Shown here: positions 8,829-18,515 of the stretch, piece after piece
Position numbering within the stretch: position 1 is the stretch's first letter
Layout: each line of letters opens with the position of its first letter
Assembly: GCF_001456025.1 (NCBI RefSeq)
Contig: NZ_LMTZ01000093.1
Coordinates: 77,158 to 141,157, forward strand
Direction: 5' to 3'
Source: Mastigocoleus testarum BC008
GTDB taxonomy: Bacteria; Cyanobacteriota; Cyanobacteriia; Cyanobacteriales; Nostocaceae
Length of the DNA stretch: 64,000 bases
Made by a program: the position numbers and the translations under genes
The notes under the pieces: model-generated
The model's input: the letters and a program-made list of their open reading frames with translations, nothing else
Told to the model about the DNA's origin: nothing
The model's database searches: none

Positions 8829-10400
8829 ATGAATATGCGCAGAATACGCAATGCACAAATAAATCGAGTCGCTCGAGTTTTAATCCCTAAAGTTTTAATT
8901 CCTAAGGTTTTAATTTCTAGAGATTCAGTTCTTAGAGTTTCAGTGTTGTCGATTTTTCAGTTTAAACCAAAATTAAATTTATCTAGAAGTGATCGCCAAA
9001 AAATATTTAAATTTATTTGTTTGTTTTTAGTATTTGCTATGACTGCTACAGCTTGTAGCAGAGACGAACAATTAAAAAATTCCTCACCGTCTTCTGAAAA
9101 TTCAGTCAATCAAAAAGTACTAAAAGTCTGGTGGGACAAAGGTTTCAACCCAGAAGAAGATGAAGCCCTCCGCACACTGGTGAGTAACTGGGAAAAAGAA
9201 ACCGGAAATCAAATTCAGCTACTTTTATATACGACTGATTCTCTGGCTAAAAAAATTCGCAGATCCTTGCAAGCAGGCGATCCCCCTGATGTGGTTATGA
9301 GTTTTAAAGCTGAGAGGTCGCCAAATTCACGTCTTGCTTGGGAAAATAAATTAGTAGATGTTTCTGATATTATTGAACCGCTGAAAAATCTCTATCCCAA
9401 ACCAGTTTTAGAAACAGTCAATTTTTATAACAACGTTGAGAAAAAGCGGAGTTATTATGGGGTTCCAATTCACCAAGCGACAATGCAAATCTATTACTGG
9501 CGAGATTTGTTAAAGCAAGTTGGTCGTAGCGAAAAAGATATTCCCCAGGAATGGAATGCTTTTTGGGAATTTTGGAAGAAAGCTCAAGACGATTTGCGGG
9601 CTCAAAAATCTAGTGAAACATCCAATATTTATAGTTTGGGGTTTACTCTTTCACCGGAAGCTGGCGATACTTACTACTTATTCGAACAAATTTTGGAAGC
9701 TTACGATGTAAAAATTGTTAGTCCCAAAGGGGAACTTCTGACTGATAAACCCGAAACACGTCAAGGTATTATCAAAGTGTTGGAGTGGTACAAAAACTTT
9801 TACCAAGAGGGCTATATTCCACCGACGGCTTTAAAGTGGTTGAACCCAGGTAATAATCGCAGTTTGCTAAATCGGGAGATATTAATGACTCCTAACTCCA
9901 GTCTGTCAATTCCTGTCGCTGTGCGTCAAGATCCGGATATTTACCAAAATAAGCTGGGTATTTTGGAGTTTCCCAACAAACCAAATGGTAAGCCAGTGGA
10001 ACATTTAACTATGGCTGAGCAAGCAACGATCTTAGCCGATTCCAAAAATCAGAAATTAGCTAAGGAATTCTTACGTTATGTTGTAAAGACAGAAGTATTG
10101 AAAACTTACCTCAGAACTGCAGGAGGTCGCAATTCACCAGTTTTGAACCCTGTATGGGAAGATACTTTTTGGACAAATCCCAAAGATCCCCACATTTCTA
10201 CCGCAACTAAAACTTTTACTGAAGGTAGAGTTCGCTATTTTCAGATTTCTCAAAATCCTGCTTATAGTAAAGTCCTTGATGAAAATATTTGGGGAAAAGC
10301 TCTGAATAAAGTTATTGTTGATAAAATTTCTCCAGAAGAAGCAGCAGATGAATCCATCAAAAAAATCAAGGAAATTTTTGATGATTGGGAAAAAAGTTAG
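8829..10400 (+). CDS. Extracellular solute-binding lipoprotein (family 1, sugar type)
   Basis: 523 aa. A signal region KFICLFLVFAMTATAC ends at a probable lipidated Cys76. After that the protein is a normal ABC sugar-binding fold: LKVWWDKGFNPEED, then FYNNVEKKRSYYGVPIH, and a C-terminal AKEFLRYVV region. The 50 residues before the signal are unusual: three in-frame 15-bp repeats (8877-8921) encode VLIPK/VLIPK/VLISR. The real start may therefore be later, for example GTG 8943, which leaves a normal-length signal peptide. No permease or ATPase gene is adjacent. The next gene is a Cache-domain hybrid kinase, which suggests that this binding protein presents a ligand to the sensor; that link is inferred. 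Confidence 0.85.
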   Translation: MNMRRIRNAQINRVARVLIPKVLIPKVLISRDSVLRVSVLSIFQFKPKLNLSRSDRQKIFKFICLFLVFAMTATACSRDEQLKNSSPSSENSVNQKVLKVWWDKGFNPEEDEALRTLVSNWEKETGNQIQLLLYTTDSLAKKIRRSLQAGDPPDVVMSFKAERSPNSRLAWENKLVDVSDIIEPLKNLYPKPVLETVNFYNNVEKKRSYYGVPIHQATMQIYYWRDLLKQVGRSEKDIPQEWNAFWEFWKKAQDDLRAQKSSETSNIYSLGFTLSPEAGDTYYLFEQILEAYDVKIVSPKGELLTDKPETRQGIIKVLEWYKNFYQEGYIPPTALKWLNPGNNRSLLNREILMTPNSSLSIPVAVRQDPDIYQNKLGILEFPNKPNGKPVEHLTMAEQATILADSKNQKLAKEFLRYVVKTEVLKTYLRTAGGRNSPVLNPVWEDTFWTNPKDPHISTATKTFTEGRVRYFQISQNPAYSKVLDENIWGKALNKVIVDKISPEEAADESIKKIKEIFDDWEKS

Positions 10401-10621
10401 TCTACTTAAAAAGTTGCTTTTTTAAAAAGCTAGTTGATCTAAAAGTTAGTTGATTTAAAAGTTGGTTTTTTACAAGCTAATTGATTTTAACTACTTATTT
10501 GACTTTTTTCCTGAAAAGAGTAAAAAATCACGAATCAAGGGTGAAGGGTTAAGCAATTTGAGACTAAACTCTGCACTTTTGATTTTGGGTACCCGGTAAT
10601 CAGCCTTGAAGAGAAGGACAA

Positions 10622-13066
10622 ATGAAATTTTGGAAGCAACAACTGACTACTAAAATTGCAAGTTCCTTCTTGCTACTATCTCTTCTAACTGTTGGTGTCG
10701 TTGGAGGAGTTGCATTTTTCAGTGCGAGGGAAGCTCTCGAAGAAGCAGCTTTTAATAAGCTTAAAGTTGCAGCTGCACTTAAAGAAGAAGAAATTACCCG
10801 TTGGTTTGAATACCAGCAACGGGATTTTTTGCTAGTAACTGAATTTCCAGACGTCAAAGCTAAGATTAATAAAATTCTCGAACGGAATATATCTGAATCA
10901 GAATATAAAGCGACCTATGAAATTATTTACCAGTATTTGACACAAGTTAATAAGGTTAAACCAAATCTACAAGAAATATCGATTCTTGACCGTACGAATA
11001 AAATAATTATTTCTACGAACAAAAAGCGTCAAGGTAAGTATGAACCTTCAGCAAATATAACTGATGTTGAGAAAGTTAAGCGGGGAGATAAATTTACACC
11101 AATTTTTTATAGAGCCCACGATACTGGGAAACTTACCGTAACTTTATCAAAGACTTGGAGAAACAGTTCGGGAGTCCGTCAAGGTGCGATTTTAGCAAAT
11201 CTTAACCTGGAGCGAATTGATGAAATTGTTCGTGAAAAAACAGGTTTAGGAAAAAGCGGTGAAACCTACTTAGTTGGTTCTGTAGGTAATGACAATATAT
11301 TTATTTCTAAAGAACATCGGGAAAAACCTCTTAGAACTGTTAATAGTTATGGTATTGATCGGGCGATGTTCGGGCTTAGTGGTGAGGAACTTTACAGCAA
11401 CTATGACCAAATACCAGTATTGGGAGTATATCGTTGGTTGAACGAGCAGGAGTTTGCTTTACTGGTAGAAATGGGACAGCGTGAAGCATTTGCTCCAGCC
11501 CGTAGACTGGCGAATATCATTGTAATTTTGGGCTTAACAGCGGCGGGGATATTATTAATTGGTGTGTATTGGTTATCGCGACAACTAGAAATTTCCCGTA
11601 AGCAGTTAGAAGATTATAGTCATCAATTAGAATTAAAAGCCCAAGAAGCGGAAACAGCTAACCGAGCAAAAAGTGAATTTCTCGCTAATATGAGTCATGA
11701 ATTGCGCACTCCTTTAAATGCAATTTTAGGATTTGCTCAATTGATGGAGCGGGATCAAATGCTCAACTCTCAACAGCATAATTCTCTTGCGACCATTAAC
11801 CGTAGTGGGGAACACTTACTTGCTTTGATTAATGATGTTTTGGAAATGTCAAAAATTGAAGCCGGTCGTACCGTTTTAAATCCAGAATCCTTTAATTTGC
11901 ATCGTCTTTTGCAAGTCATCAAAGATATGTTTCAACTCCGAGCGACTGCAAAAGGATTGGTACTGGAATTTGAGACAGATCCAAATTTACCCCATTTTGT
12001 CATTGGCGATCGGGGAAAGCTCCGTCAAGTGTCGATAAATCTATTGGGTAACGCTATCAAGTTTACTCAAAAGGGTGGAGTTATATTTAGAGTAAAGGTT
12101 AAATCATGGCACAAACAATACCCAGGTGAAAAACTCTGTACCCTTTACTTTGAAGTGGAAGATACGGGGAAAGGTATCCATCCAGACGAAGTAGATAAGA
12201 TTTTTGACCCCTTTGTACAAACTGCAAGTGGCGCTCAAACTAGAGGTGGAACTGGTTTAGGGCTTGCTATCAGTCGTCAATTCATTCGAATGATGGGAGG
12301 TGATATATTTATTAATAGCGTTCTAGACAAAGGTTCTACTTTCTACTTTGAAATTAAACTTGCTTTAGCGAAAAGATCGAAAACAGATAAACCTGTAAAA
12401 CGCCAGGTTATTGCATTAGCTCCATCCCAAGAAAATTATCGGATTCTTGTGGTCGATGACCGTCAAGAAAATCGAGACTTATTAGCTGAATTGCTGAGCA
12501 AAGTTGCTTTTGATGTACGTACGGCCAATAATGGAGTTGAGGCTATCGAAGAATGGGAAGAATGGAAGCCTCATTTTATCTGGATGGATATGCGTATGCC
12601 TTTGATGGATGGTTATGAAGCAACTAGGAAAATCAAGGCGCGATCTCAAGAACACGCTACAGCCATTGTCGCTTTGACAGCAAGTGCTTTTGAAGAACAG
12701 CGAGCTGCTATTTTAGCTGCAGGTTGTGATGATTTAGTTCACAAACCTTTTCAACAAGAAGTTATTTTTGAAACCATTGGTAAGTACTTAGAAGTTGAAT
12801 ATATTTACAAAGGCGAAACCGAAGATCGAGACTCAGAGGAAGATTCTGATTCCAGTCAAGAAATAAGACTTACTTCAAAAGATTTAAGCGTGATGTCCGA
12901 AGAATGGGTTGCAAGTTTAAATCAAGCAGCAATTGAAGTGGATGCAGATTCAGTCTTGCAATTAATAGAGCAGATTCCAAGTAGCGACCGAACTTTAGCC
13001 GAACAACTCAGAATACTTACCTCACGCTATGATTTTGATACAATAATTGAGCTAAGCAAGACTTAA
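10622..13066 (+). CDS. Cache-domain hybrid sensor histidine kinase
   Basis: 814 aa. The first membrane span is about 13-35; an extracytoplasmic dCache-like sensor follows (about 40-290), then a second span (about 297-320) and a short coiled coil with no obvious HAMP domain. HisKA carries NMSHELRTPLNAILGF with phospho-acceptor His359. HATPase_c has GNAIKFT, DTGKGI and GGTGLGLAI. A C-terminal receiver has VVDD and WMDMRMPLMDG with phospho-acceptor Asp656, and KPF near the end. A 90-residue helical tail follows; no HPt motif was seen. It is 221 nt downstream of the solute-binding protein on the same strand, so the two probably work together. The ligand is unknown and the output partner is not in the window. 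Confidence 0.93.
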   Translation: MKFWKQQLTTKIASSFLLLSLLTVGVVGGVAFFSAREALEEAAFNKLKVAAALKEEEITRWFEYQQRDFLLVTEFPDVKAKINKILERNISESEYKATYEIIYQYLTQVNKVKPNLQEISILDRTNKIIISTNKKRQGKYEPSANITDVEKVKRGDKFTPIFYRAHDTGKLTVTLSKTWRNSSGVRQGAILANLNLERIDEIVREKTGLGKSGETYLVGSVGNDNIFISKEHREKPLRTVNSYGIDRAMFGLSGEELYSNYDQIPVLGVYRWLNEQEFALLVEMGQREAFAPARRLANIIVILGLTAAGILLIGVYWLSRQLEISRKQLEDYSHQLELKAQEAETANRAKSEFLANMSHELRTPLNAILGFAQLMERDQMLNSQQHNSLATINRSGEHLLALINDVLEMSKIEAGRTVLNPESFNLHRLLQVIKDMFQLRATAKGLVLEFETDPNLPHFVIGDRGKLRQVSINLLGNAIKFTQKGGVIFRVKVKSWHKQYPGEKLCTLYFEVEDTGKGIHPDEVDKIFDPFVQTASGAQTRGGTGLGLAISRQFIRMMGGDIFINSVLDKGSTFYFEIKLALAKRSKTDKPVKRQVIALAPSQENYRILVVDDRQENRDLLAELLSKVAFDVRTANNGVEAIEEWEEWKPHFIWMDMRMPLMDGYEATRKIKARSQEHATAIVALTASAFEEQRAAILAAGCDDLVHKPFQQEVIFETIGKYLEVEYIYKGETEDRDSEEDSDSSQEIRLTSKDLSVMSEEWVASLNQAAIEVDADSVLQLIEQIPSSDRTLAEQLRILTSRYDFDTIIELSKT

Positions 13067-14750
13067 TTAACTAAAAATAAAACAGTGTTTTCGCAGACAT
13101 TTAGTATTCTTTAGTACTATATAGTAATTGAATTGTCCGTTTTGTAATTTTTTTTAATGTATCAGGTTCATTGCTTGGTTTAAAAGCTGAAAGCCTTGTG
13201 AAATATAGGTCACATAAAATTAAAAGTATTGACAAATATGTAATATTGAAAGATTTTAATAACTTTTCCAAAAAATTACAACGCTCTAGTTCTTATAATT
13301 TGCTACGATGATAAATAACCAAGATTTAGAAATTCTCATGTTATAAAGTATGCCTTGAGAAACTTGTGTTAGGCTCTAAAATCTAATAATCGCAAATAAA
13401 GTTTAGCACTCTAAAGTATAGGCTATGAGCTATGTGCTCCTGTAGCTAGTACTTTCTAATTCTTTGAGAATTATTGATAAGCTAGTAGATCGGTAAATAT
13501 CGCTGGTATCTTTACTATAGATTATTCCGAACTATAGATTATAACCAATAGTCAGGATAATAAAAACCAATCAATCTAGTTATCTCTCATAATGTATCTC
13601 TTAGTAAAATGCGCTGTTACTAACTTAATAGAGATTCTCTAAAGCTTTGGGGCTACTTGATAGAGCACAAAATTTGAGTAAGTTGGTATGAAGGGGATTT
13701 GAGGTATCTATCCTTACTTTCTTCCTATGTCATGGTGCAAATTTAAATATTTATTTGCCTACTGTGGGACTAATTTAAAAGTGGAAGTTTATGTAACTTT
13801 TCATTAACATGGTTGTCCATTAGCAAAATCTTTATCAAGGAAATTTTCTTTGTTTCAGGAAAGCTGCAGGATAGCCAATTAACATAACTTCTTCTTAGAA
13901 TTGGTGTCAAGATAAAGAAGATACCCCTGAAGACCGACACATGTGGGATCTGGGAGGATTAATAATTATAGCAAGATGAGAATCGAACTAGGATAAGCCT
14001 TTGAAAGGCAACACCTTAAAAAGATAAGATAAAAAAAACTGATATTTTTACAAAATAACCTCCGAACTTTATCCACTTCTTAGTAACCCTTGTCTCCCTC
14101 CAACGGTCTTATTCATCATTAGAGAACTAACAGGTTTGTTCTCTAGACTTAACCTACAGTCTATTTCCACTCTTCAGATGTGAAGCATTTTTTGTCAAGC
14201 TTTGCATAAATTTAGAGTCAAGGAAAAGAATAGTTTTCATACTTACGGAACTTACGCAAATTTAACGGGTAGGATTAAAATCTAGAGATTAGATTGTTAC
14301 TCCTCCCAAAGCAATATTATTTATTAGCTAAATCGTGTAAGTCTGATTCCTTACTATGAACTTACTGAGTACTTATAGGCTAGTTTTTTCGTAAATGATT
14401 GACAACCCGAACAACCAGGTAAACTGGCGTTGCTGTTAGTGCTTTCTGCCCTTAAACAGCATCATGAACGTAAGCGGACGGTCAGCCTTATAGGGCGTTA
14501 TTTATAAGACTCCACTCCTAGTTTTGAATTTTTCGATACTTGGTGTCAAATATCTTTTGTAGTTAAAATCCAAGATTTATTGAATAGAAATTAAGTAGTT
14601 TAGCGCGAATAAAGTTGGACTTTGACTTATCGTTTGTTGGGAACGATAAAAAAGAGTATTGCAATATCAGAGAATATTGTTTGCTTTGTTACCAATTTTC
14701 TACTTATTTGACTCGTTTTTTGATTAATGTCGTCTAACTGATTTAGAAAA
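13067..14750. other. 1.7-kb region without an intact gene
   Basis: No frame with a convincing start, ribosome site and length. A stretch near 14403-14510 reads like a decayed coding sequence. Sequences near 14249-14343 carry imperfect inverted ACTTACGC/GTGTAAGT ends like a worn MITE or IS end. A GGGAGG motif near 13951-13957 is followed only by a six-codon frame. The right part must contain the promoter of the NB-ARC gene. Confidence 0.5.
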
Positions 14751-16196
14751 ATGACATTCCCGGAAGTACGTAATTTTGTTGAATACCCAGAAGCAGAAAG
14801 CTACTCTATCATAAGGAAATCTACTGATTTAATCGAGTCTAAACCAGTATTATCTAAGAATATTACTGAATCTGAAGAAAATCGAGCTTTTAACCTCGCA
14901 GAGTCTGCACTTGTATCTATACAAGGAAAATCCTTAAATAACTTACAGAGAGCTATTTTTAAGGGAGCTTGGCAAGGTCAAACTTATGAGGAAATTGCAT
15001 CCGAAATCAACTGTTCGGAAGGTCATATTAAAGATGTCGCAGCTGATTTATGGAAACAAGTATCCGAAAAATTGGGGCAAAAAGTTTACAAGAAGAATTT
15101 TAAGGCGATTTTAGAGCAGCGATTATCTACTGGAGAATTAGCATTGTGTAAATCTAATCAAATACCATGTCATTATTTGAACAATAGGAAAAAGTATTGG
15201 GGTGAAATTCCTGATATTTCTGGTTTCTATGGACGAGATGAGGAACTATCTACCCTCACAGGATGGATTAATAAAGACCAATGTAGACTGTTGACAGTAT
15301 TAGGTATAGGAGGTGTTGGTAAAACTACTTTGATTGCTAAATTAGCAAAACAGGTTCAAAATCAATTTGAGTTTATCATTTGGCGTAGTCTGCATAAAGC
15401 TCCAGCTTTTGAAGATACTGTAACAATATTACTCAACTTTTTCACTTATCCTAAAGTCGCAGACTCACCCACAAGTGTGGAAGAGAAAATATTACTCTTG
15501 CTTGAATTCTTTCGCTCTCACCGTTGTTTAGTAATTTTTGATAATCTAGAGTCAGTTTTAGAACCTGGAGAACAAGTAGGTTGTTATCAGGAAGAATATT
15601 CAGGATATGGTGAACTAATTCGATATATCGGTATGATTCAGCATCAGAGCTGTTTAGTACTAACCTCGCGAGAAAAACCCAGAGACTTAGAACTTCAAGA
15701 AGGGGAAAACTTACCTGTTCGTTCGTTTTACCTTAAAGGTTTACCGCTAAAAGAAATTCAAAAAATTTTACTGGCGATTTCACCATTCTCAGCGACAGAA
15801 AGTGATTGGAATTTTTTGGTGAAGTATTATGCTGGAAATCCTTTGATGCTGAAAATTTTAGCGACTCAAACCAAAGAATTATTTGAGTGTAACATCTCAA
15901 AGTTTTTACAAATAGGAGAGTACAAGATTTCAGAAATAAGGGACTTACGGAATCTGCTTACTCGACAGTTTGAGCGTTTATCAAGTTTAGAAAAGCAAAT
16001 AATGTATCAAATTGCTTTAGGTGAAGCTCCTATTGACATTAAAAGCTTGCAGGAAAAAACTTGTTTATCTAGTTCTGGAAGTAAATTCATGGAAGCATTG
16101 AGAAGTTTACTTCAGCGTTCTCTGATTGAGAAAACCCCTGCTGGACTTAAACAAGAACCAGTTATTATGGATTATGTAAACATGAAACAAGTTTGA
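14751..16196 (+). CDS. vMAP-type HTH plus NB-ARC regulatory ATPase
   Basis: 481 aa. Residues about 45-120 form a helix-turn-helix-like domain (LNNLQRAIFKGAWQGQTYEEIA, read in pieces) as seen at the N-terminus of many cyanobacterial NB-ARC proteins (vMAP domain). NB-ARC follows, with P-loop GIGGVGKTT near 186, kinase-2 LVIFDNLESVL, LTSREKP (RNBS-B) and AGNPLMLKI (GLPL). The usual C-terminal WD40 or TPR sensor array is missing; the protein ends about 90 residues after the GLPL motif. No ligand-sensor domain is visible, so it may act as a DNA-binding switch. It sits 600 nt upstream of the first leader peptide on the same strand, so a role in controlling the cassette is plausible but inferred. 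Confidence 0.8.
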   Translation: MTFPEVRNFVEYPEAESYSIIRKSTDLIESKPVLSKNITESEENRAFNLAESALVSIQGKSLNNLQRAIFKGAWQGQTYEEIASEINCSEGHIKDVAADLWKQVSEKLGQKVYKKNFKAILEQRLSTGELALCKSNQIPCHYLNNRKKYWGEIPDISGFYGRDEELSTLTGWINKDQCRLLTVLGIGGVGKTTLIAKLAKQVQNQFEFIIWRSLHKAPAFEDTVTILLNFFTYPKVADSPTSVEEKILLLLEFFRSHRCLVIFDNLESVLEPGEQVGCYQEEYSGYGELIRYIGMIQHQSCLVLTSREKPRDLELQEGENLPVRSFYLKGLPLKEIQKILLAISPFSATESDWNFLVKYYAGNPLMLKILATQTKELFECNISKFLQIGEYKISEIRDLRNLLTRQFERLSSLEKQIMYQIALGEAPIDIKSLQEKTCLSSSGSKFMEALRSLLQRSLIEKTPAGLKQEPVIMDYVNMKQV

Positions 16197-16803
16197 TTGA
16201 TAATTAGAATGATAGTGCAAGGACTAATAATATATTCATTTAGCATCGTTGACATTCAATTCTCAATAGACATTTCCCAATCCTAAACTCTAAAATATTC
16301 ATGTAAATAAATTCTCTATAAACTAAATAACGTTACATTTCTACATATTTTTCTCCCTAAAAATAAAATTTTATTTACATAAGCATTTGCTCCGACTTAT
16401 TCCTACCTATTTACAGACTATATTGCCGAATTTTTCCGACTGACAAGTCTAGCTTTTTTTGCAAATATAAATATAGAAAAGTTCAAAAGCTATTCATAAG
16501 GGAGTCTTAACATCTCTTGTAGGGGAGTAACAAGGGAGCTTTAGTTTTGACTTGCTTCTACTTTTAGTTCGCTAGCTACTAAAAAATTCTTTAAGGAATG
16601 TAGCGTTGAGTTTAGGTTTGGATAAGGTTTAGATGCTATTTGAGTAAGTGAATTATCGGTTTTTATTTTATCTGTTAGTACATATCTTTTGGTAGACAAA
16701 ATAAATGTCAGTTTTGATTAATTTTGTTGTCGTCCTTAAGTATATTTGGACTAACTTTTCTTTGCTAACTGAACTATATTATTGGTTGAATAGGAGACAA
16801 AAT
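16197..16803. promoter_or_regulatory. Regulatory region upstream of peptide 1
   Basis: 600 nt without a gene. The segment 16391-16492 is shared in sequence with 17838-17940 upstream of peptide 3: TCCGAC boxes (16391-16396 and 16435-16440), the string CCGACTGACAA, and an AAATATAGAAAAG motif followed by TCAAAAGCT. Because two copies lie before two peptide genes, it is probably a promoter/operator block duplicated together with the gene. Confidence 0.55.
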
Positions 16804-17058
16804 ATGTCTTTTATAAAGAGTAAGATAAACAAGTTGTTCGTACAATTATCTGAGGAACAAGAAGAGATTGTATCTGGAGGTTCTTCATTTCCTAAAAAAT
16901 TTGAAGGTGATTTTGGGATTAGTAAAACTGACTTTCTAGAAAAGGCTTCGGTTCTGCATACATTTTCAGCATCTGGTCCTGAAGGTAGCATTGCTGGTGG
17001 TTCCTATATTAAAGAATTGATCGAGACGAGTGGTATTAATGCTATTGCTGTTGGCTAG
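16804..17058 (+). CDS. Double-glycine leader peptide 1 (bacteriocin-like, CTB-type)
   Basis: 84 aa from ATG 16804, chosen over upstream starts because AGGAG at 16792-16796 is 7 nt before it. Leader residues 1-26 contain KLFVQLSEEQEEIVSGG, a typical C39-peptidase signal; cleavage after Gly26 would release a 58-aa core. The core has no cysteine and contains GISKTDFLEKAS, GSIAGG and ETSGINAI, motifs repeated in peptide 3. Such precursors (called CTB-family bacteriocins in some pipelines, from memory) are exported by the downstream C39 ABC transporter. Activity (toxin or signal) is not shown. Confidence 0.82.
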   Translation: MSFIKSKINKLFVQLSEEQEEIVSGGSSFPKKFEGDFGISKTDFLEKASVLHTFSASGPEGSIAGGSYIKELIETSGINAIAVG

Positions 17059-17334
17059 AAAATAATCAATTTCACAAGCAAGTATGGGAATCTATTGAAG
17101 TTATGGGAATATACTGCAATACTGATCAGCTTTGAAGGAAAAGCTACAGTCTAAAAATTCTTACATAAATTAAAGCAGATTCCTATATTTGATTAATTTA
17201 ATGTTACTTACGATATGGATAGTTCAAAAAAATTGGCATAAAGATTGGCATTTTCAAGCAATATAGACATTAGTTTTATAAGTGCACATAAATAGTGCCT
17301 CTTTTTTTTGAATATTTTGTAGGAGGTTTATATT

Positions 17335-17589
17335 ATGTTGTTCAGAATTCAAGAAAGTAAATGGCTTGCAGATTTATCTGACGAGCAACAAGAAATAATT
17401 GCAGGTGGTGAATCTAATTCAGCAGTCAATGTTAATGACTTTAAGAGTCTTACGACTCCCGAATCTGCTAAGATTTTAGGTAAAGATATTGGACTAACTA
17501 CTGCTGAATTCCTGGAAGAAGATTCAGAACGAAAGTTAATCTCTAATTCTCAGCCAATGGGTAGTCTTTCGGTTTTTTTGGAAGATTAG
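17335..17589 (+). CDS. Double-glycine leader peptide 2
   Basis: 84 aa, start ATG 17335 with a perfect AGGAGG at 17321-17326, 8 nt upstream. Leader residues 1-25 contain WLADLSDEQQEIIAGG, so the core is 59 aa. The core is cysteine-free. It keeps the first shared motif (KDIGLTTAEFLEE) and GSL, but ends soon after, so the last block seen in peptides 1 and 3 is missing. It is a diverged paralogue of the other peptides and probably uses the same exporter. Confidence 0.8.
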   Translation: MLFRIQESKWLADLSDEQQEIIAGGESNSAVNVNDFKSLTTPESAKILGKDIGLTTAEFLEEDSERKLISNSQPMGSLSVFLED

Positions 17590-17680
17590 ATTTAGTGTGT
17601 AAAAGTAAATATTTAGCAAGTATGAATTTTTCTATAACAGAAAATCACATAAATCTGTAGGAAAAATTCTAGGATAATAG

Positions 17681-17720
17681 CACGCTCGTTACACAATAGA
17701 AATTTTGTGTAGCGAGCGTG
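17681..17720. terminator. Strong 16-bp stem-loop after peptide 2
   Basis: CACGCTCGTTACACAA (17681-17696) pairs with TTGTGTAGCGAGCGTG (17705-17720) with one G-T wobble and an 8-nt loop. It is followed by AT-rich sequence but no long T run, so it is a terminator or an mRNA-stabilising hairpin. Confidence 0.6.
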
Positions 17721-17837
17721 TTAATTAGTTATATCAACTCGCTTAATTACAATATATGTATATAATATGCTAAATATTTATAGAATATTTGATAGTAGAA
17801 AAATATAGTTTTTATTAAAGTATTAATTAACAAAATC

Positions 17838-17940
17838 ATCCTACCTAATCCGACTAATATTCAGACGAAATTACCGATTTTTTCCGACTGACAAATAGAA
17901 GATAAATTGCAAAAATACAAATATAGAAAAGGTCAAGAGC
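17838..17940 (+). promoter_or_regulatory. Duplicated promoter-like block upstream of peptide 3
   Basis: This copy matches 16391-16492: TCCGAC boxes at 17849-17854 and 17883-17888, CCGACTGACAA, and ACAAATATAGAAAAG followed by TCAAGAGCT. The spacing between TCCGAC boxes is 34 nt here against 44 nt in the first copy. The regulator is unknown. Confidence 0.5.
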
Positions 17941-18007
17941 TAAGAAAAAAATTATAAATCTTAAGTTCACCTTTCTGAAGTATCCTAAGTTAATGTGAGG
18001 CAGAAAA

Positions 18008-18274
18008 ATGTCTTTTGCAAATAATGAAGAAACCAAATTGTTCGTACAATTATCTGAAGACCAAGAAGAAATTGTTGCTGGTGGAAATGGTGACGATCTA
18101 GGGTTAGGCCATCATATCGGTAATATTGGTATAAGCAAGACTGATTTCTTATACAAGTCTGTTGATTTAGCAACAGTATCTGCATCTGGTAAGGATGGTA
18201 GTATTGCAAGTGGTGCATTAAGCAAGAAAGTGCTTGATACCAGTGGACTTAATGTTATTGTATTCAAACACTAG
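18008..18274 (+). CDS. Double-glycine leader peptide 3
   Basis: 88 aa. The leader (residues 1-26) with KLFVQLSEDQEEIVAGG is nearly identical to that of peptide 1; the core after Gly26 is 62 aa and has no cysteine. Shared core motifs are GISKTDFLYKS, SASGKDGSIASG and DTSGLNVI. Peptides 1 and 3 also share their upstream DNA block, so the whole gene with promoter was duplicated. Its start ATG 18008 has GAGGCAGAAAA just before it. Expected fate is cleavage and secretion by the C39 exporter; biological activity unknown. Confidence 0.82.
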   Translation: MSFANNEETKLFVQLSEDQEEIVAGGNGDDLGLGHHIGNIGISKTDFLYKSVDLATVSASGKDGSIASGALSKKVLDTSGLNVIVFKH

Positions 18275-18515
18275 AAGCGATAAGAGTCATTTTACTAACT
18301 GGATGTGTAACTAATTCTATCAGGCTACAATACCAAAAGCTCAAAAGGTGGGTAACTTCAAGCAAGATAAAAATTACTTTTTAGATGCACATGATTTTGC
18401 CCAACCTTAAAAAAAATGTAAATTAATTTGATAAAATCAACATAGTAATTCACATATGATACGGTATGAATTACTAGATTATTTACAAAATTTCAGTGTT
18501 ATTTTCTTCTGGGCT

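Noticed and set aside
13970..14020. tRNA-like T-loop on the - strand (GTTCGATTC) with a nearby GCC-TTTCAAA-GGC hairpin
   Set aside because: The T-stem does not pair (only two of five pairs), and no acceptor stem or D-arm could be built.
17985..18218. 77-aa frame antisense to peptide 3
   Set aside because: His/Tyr/Gln-rich shadow of the peptide gene, which has the real leader and ribosome site.
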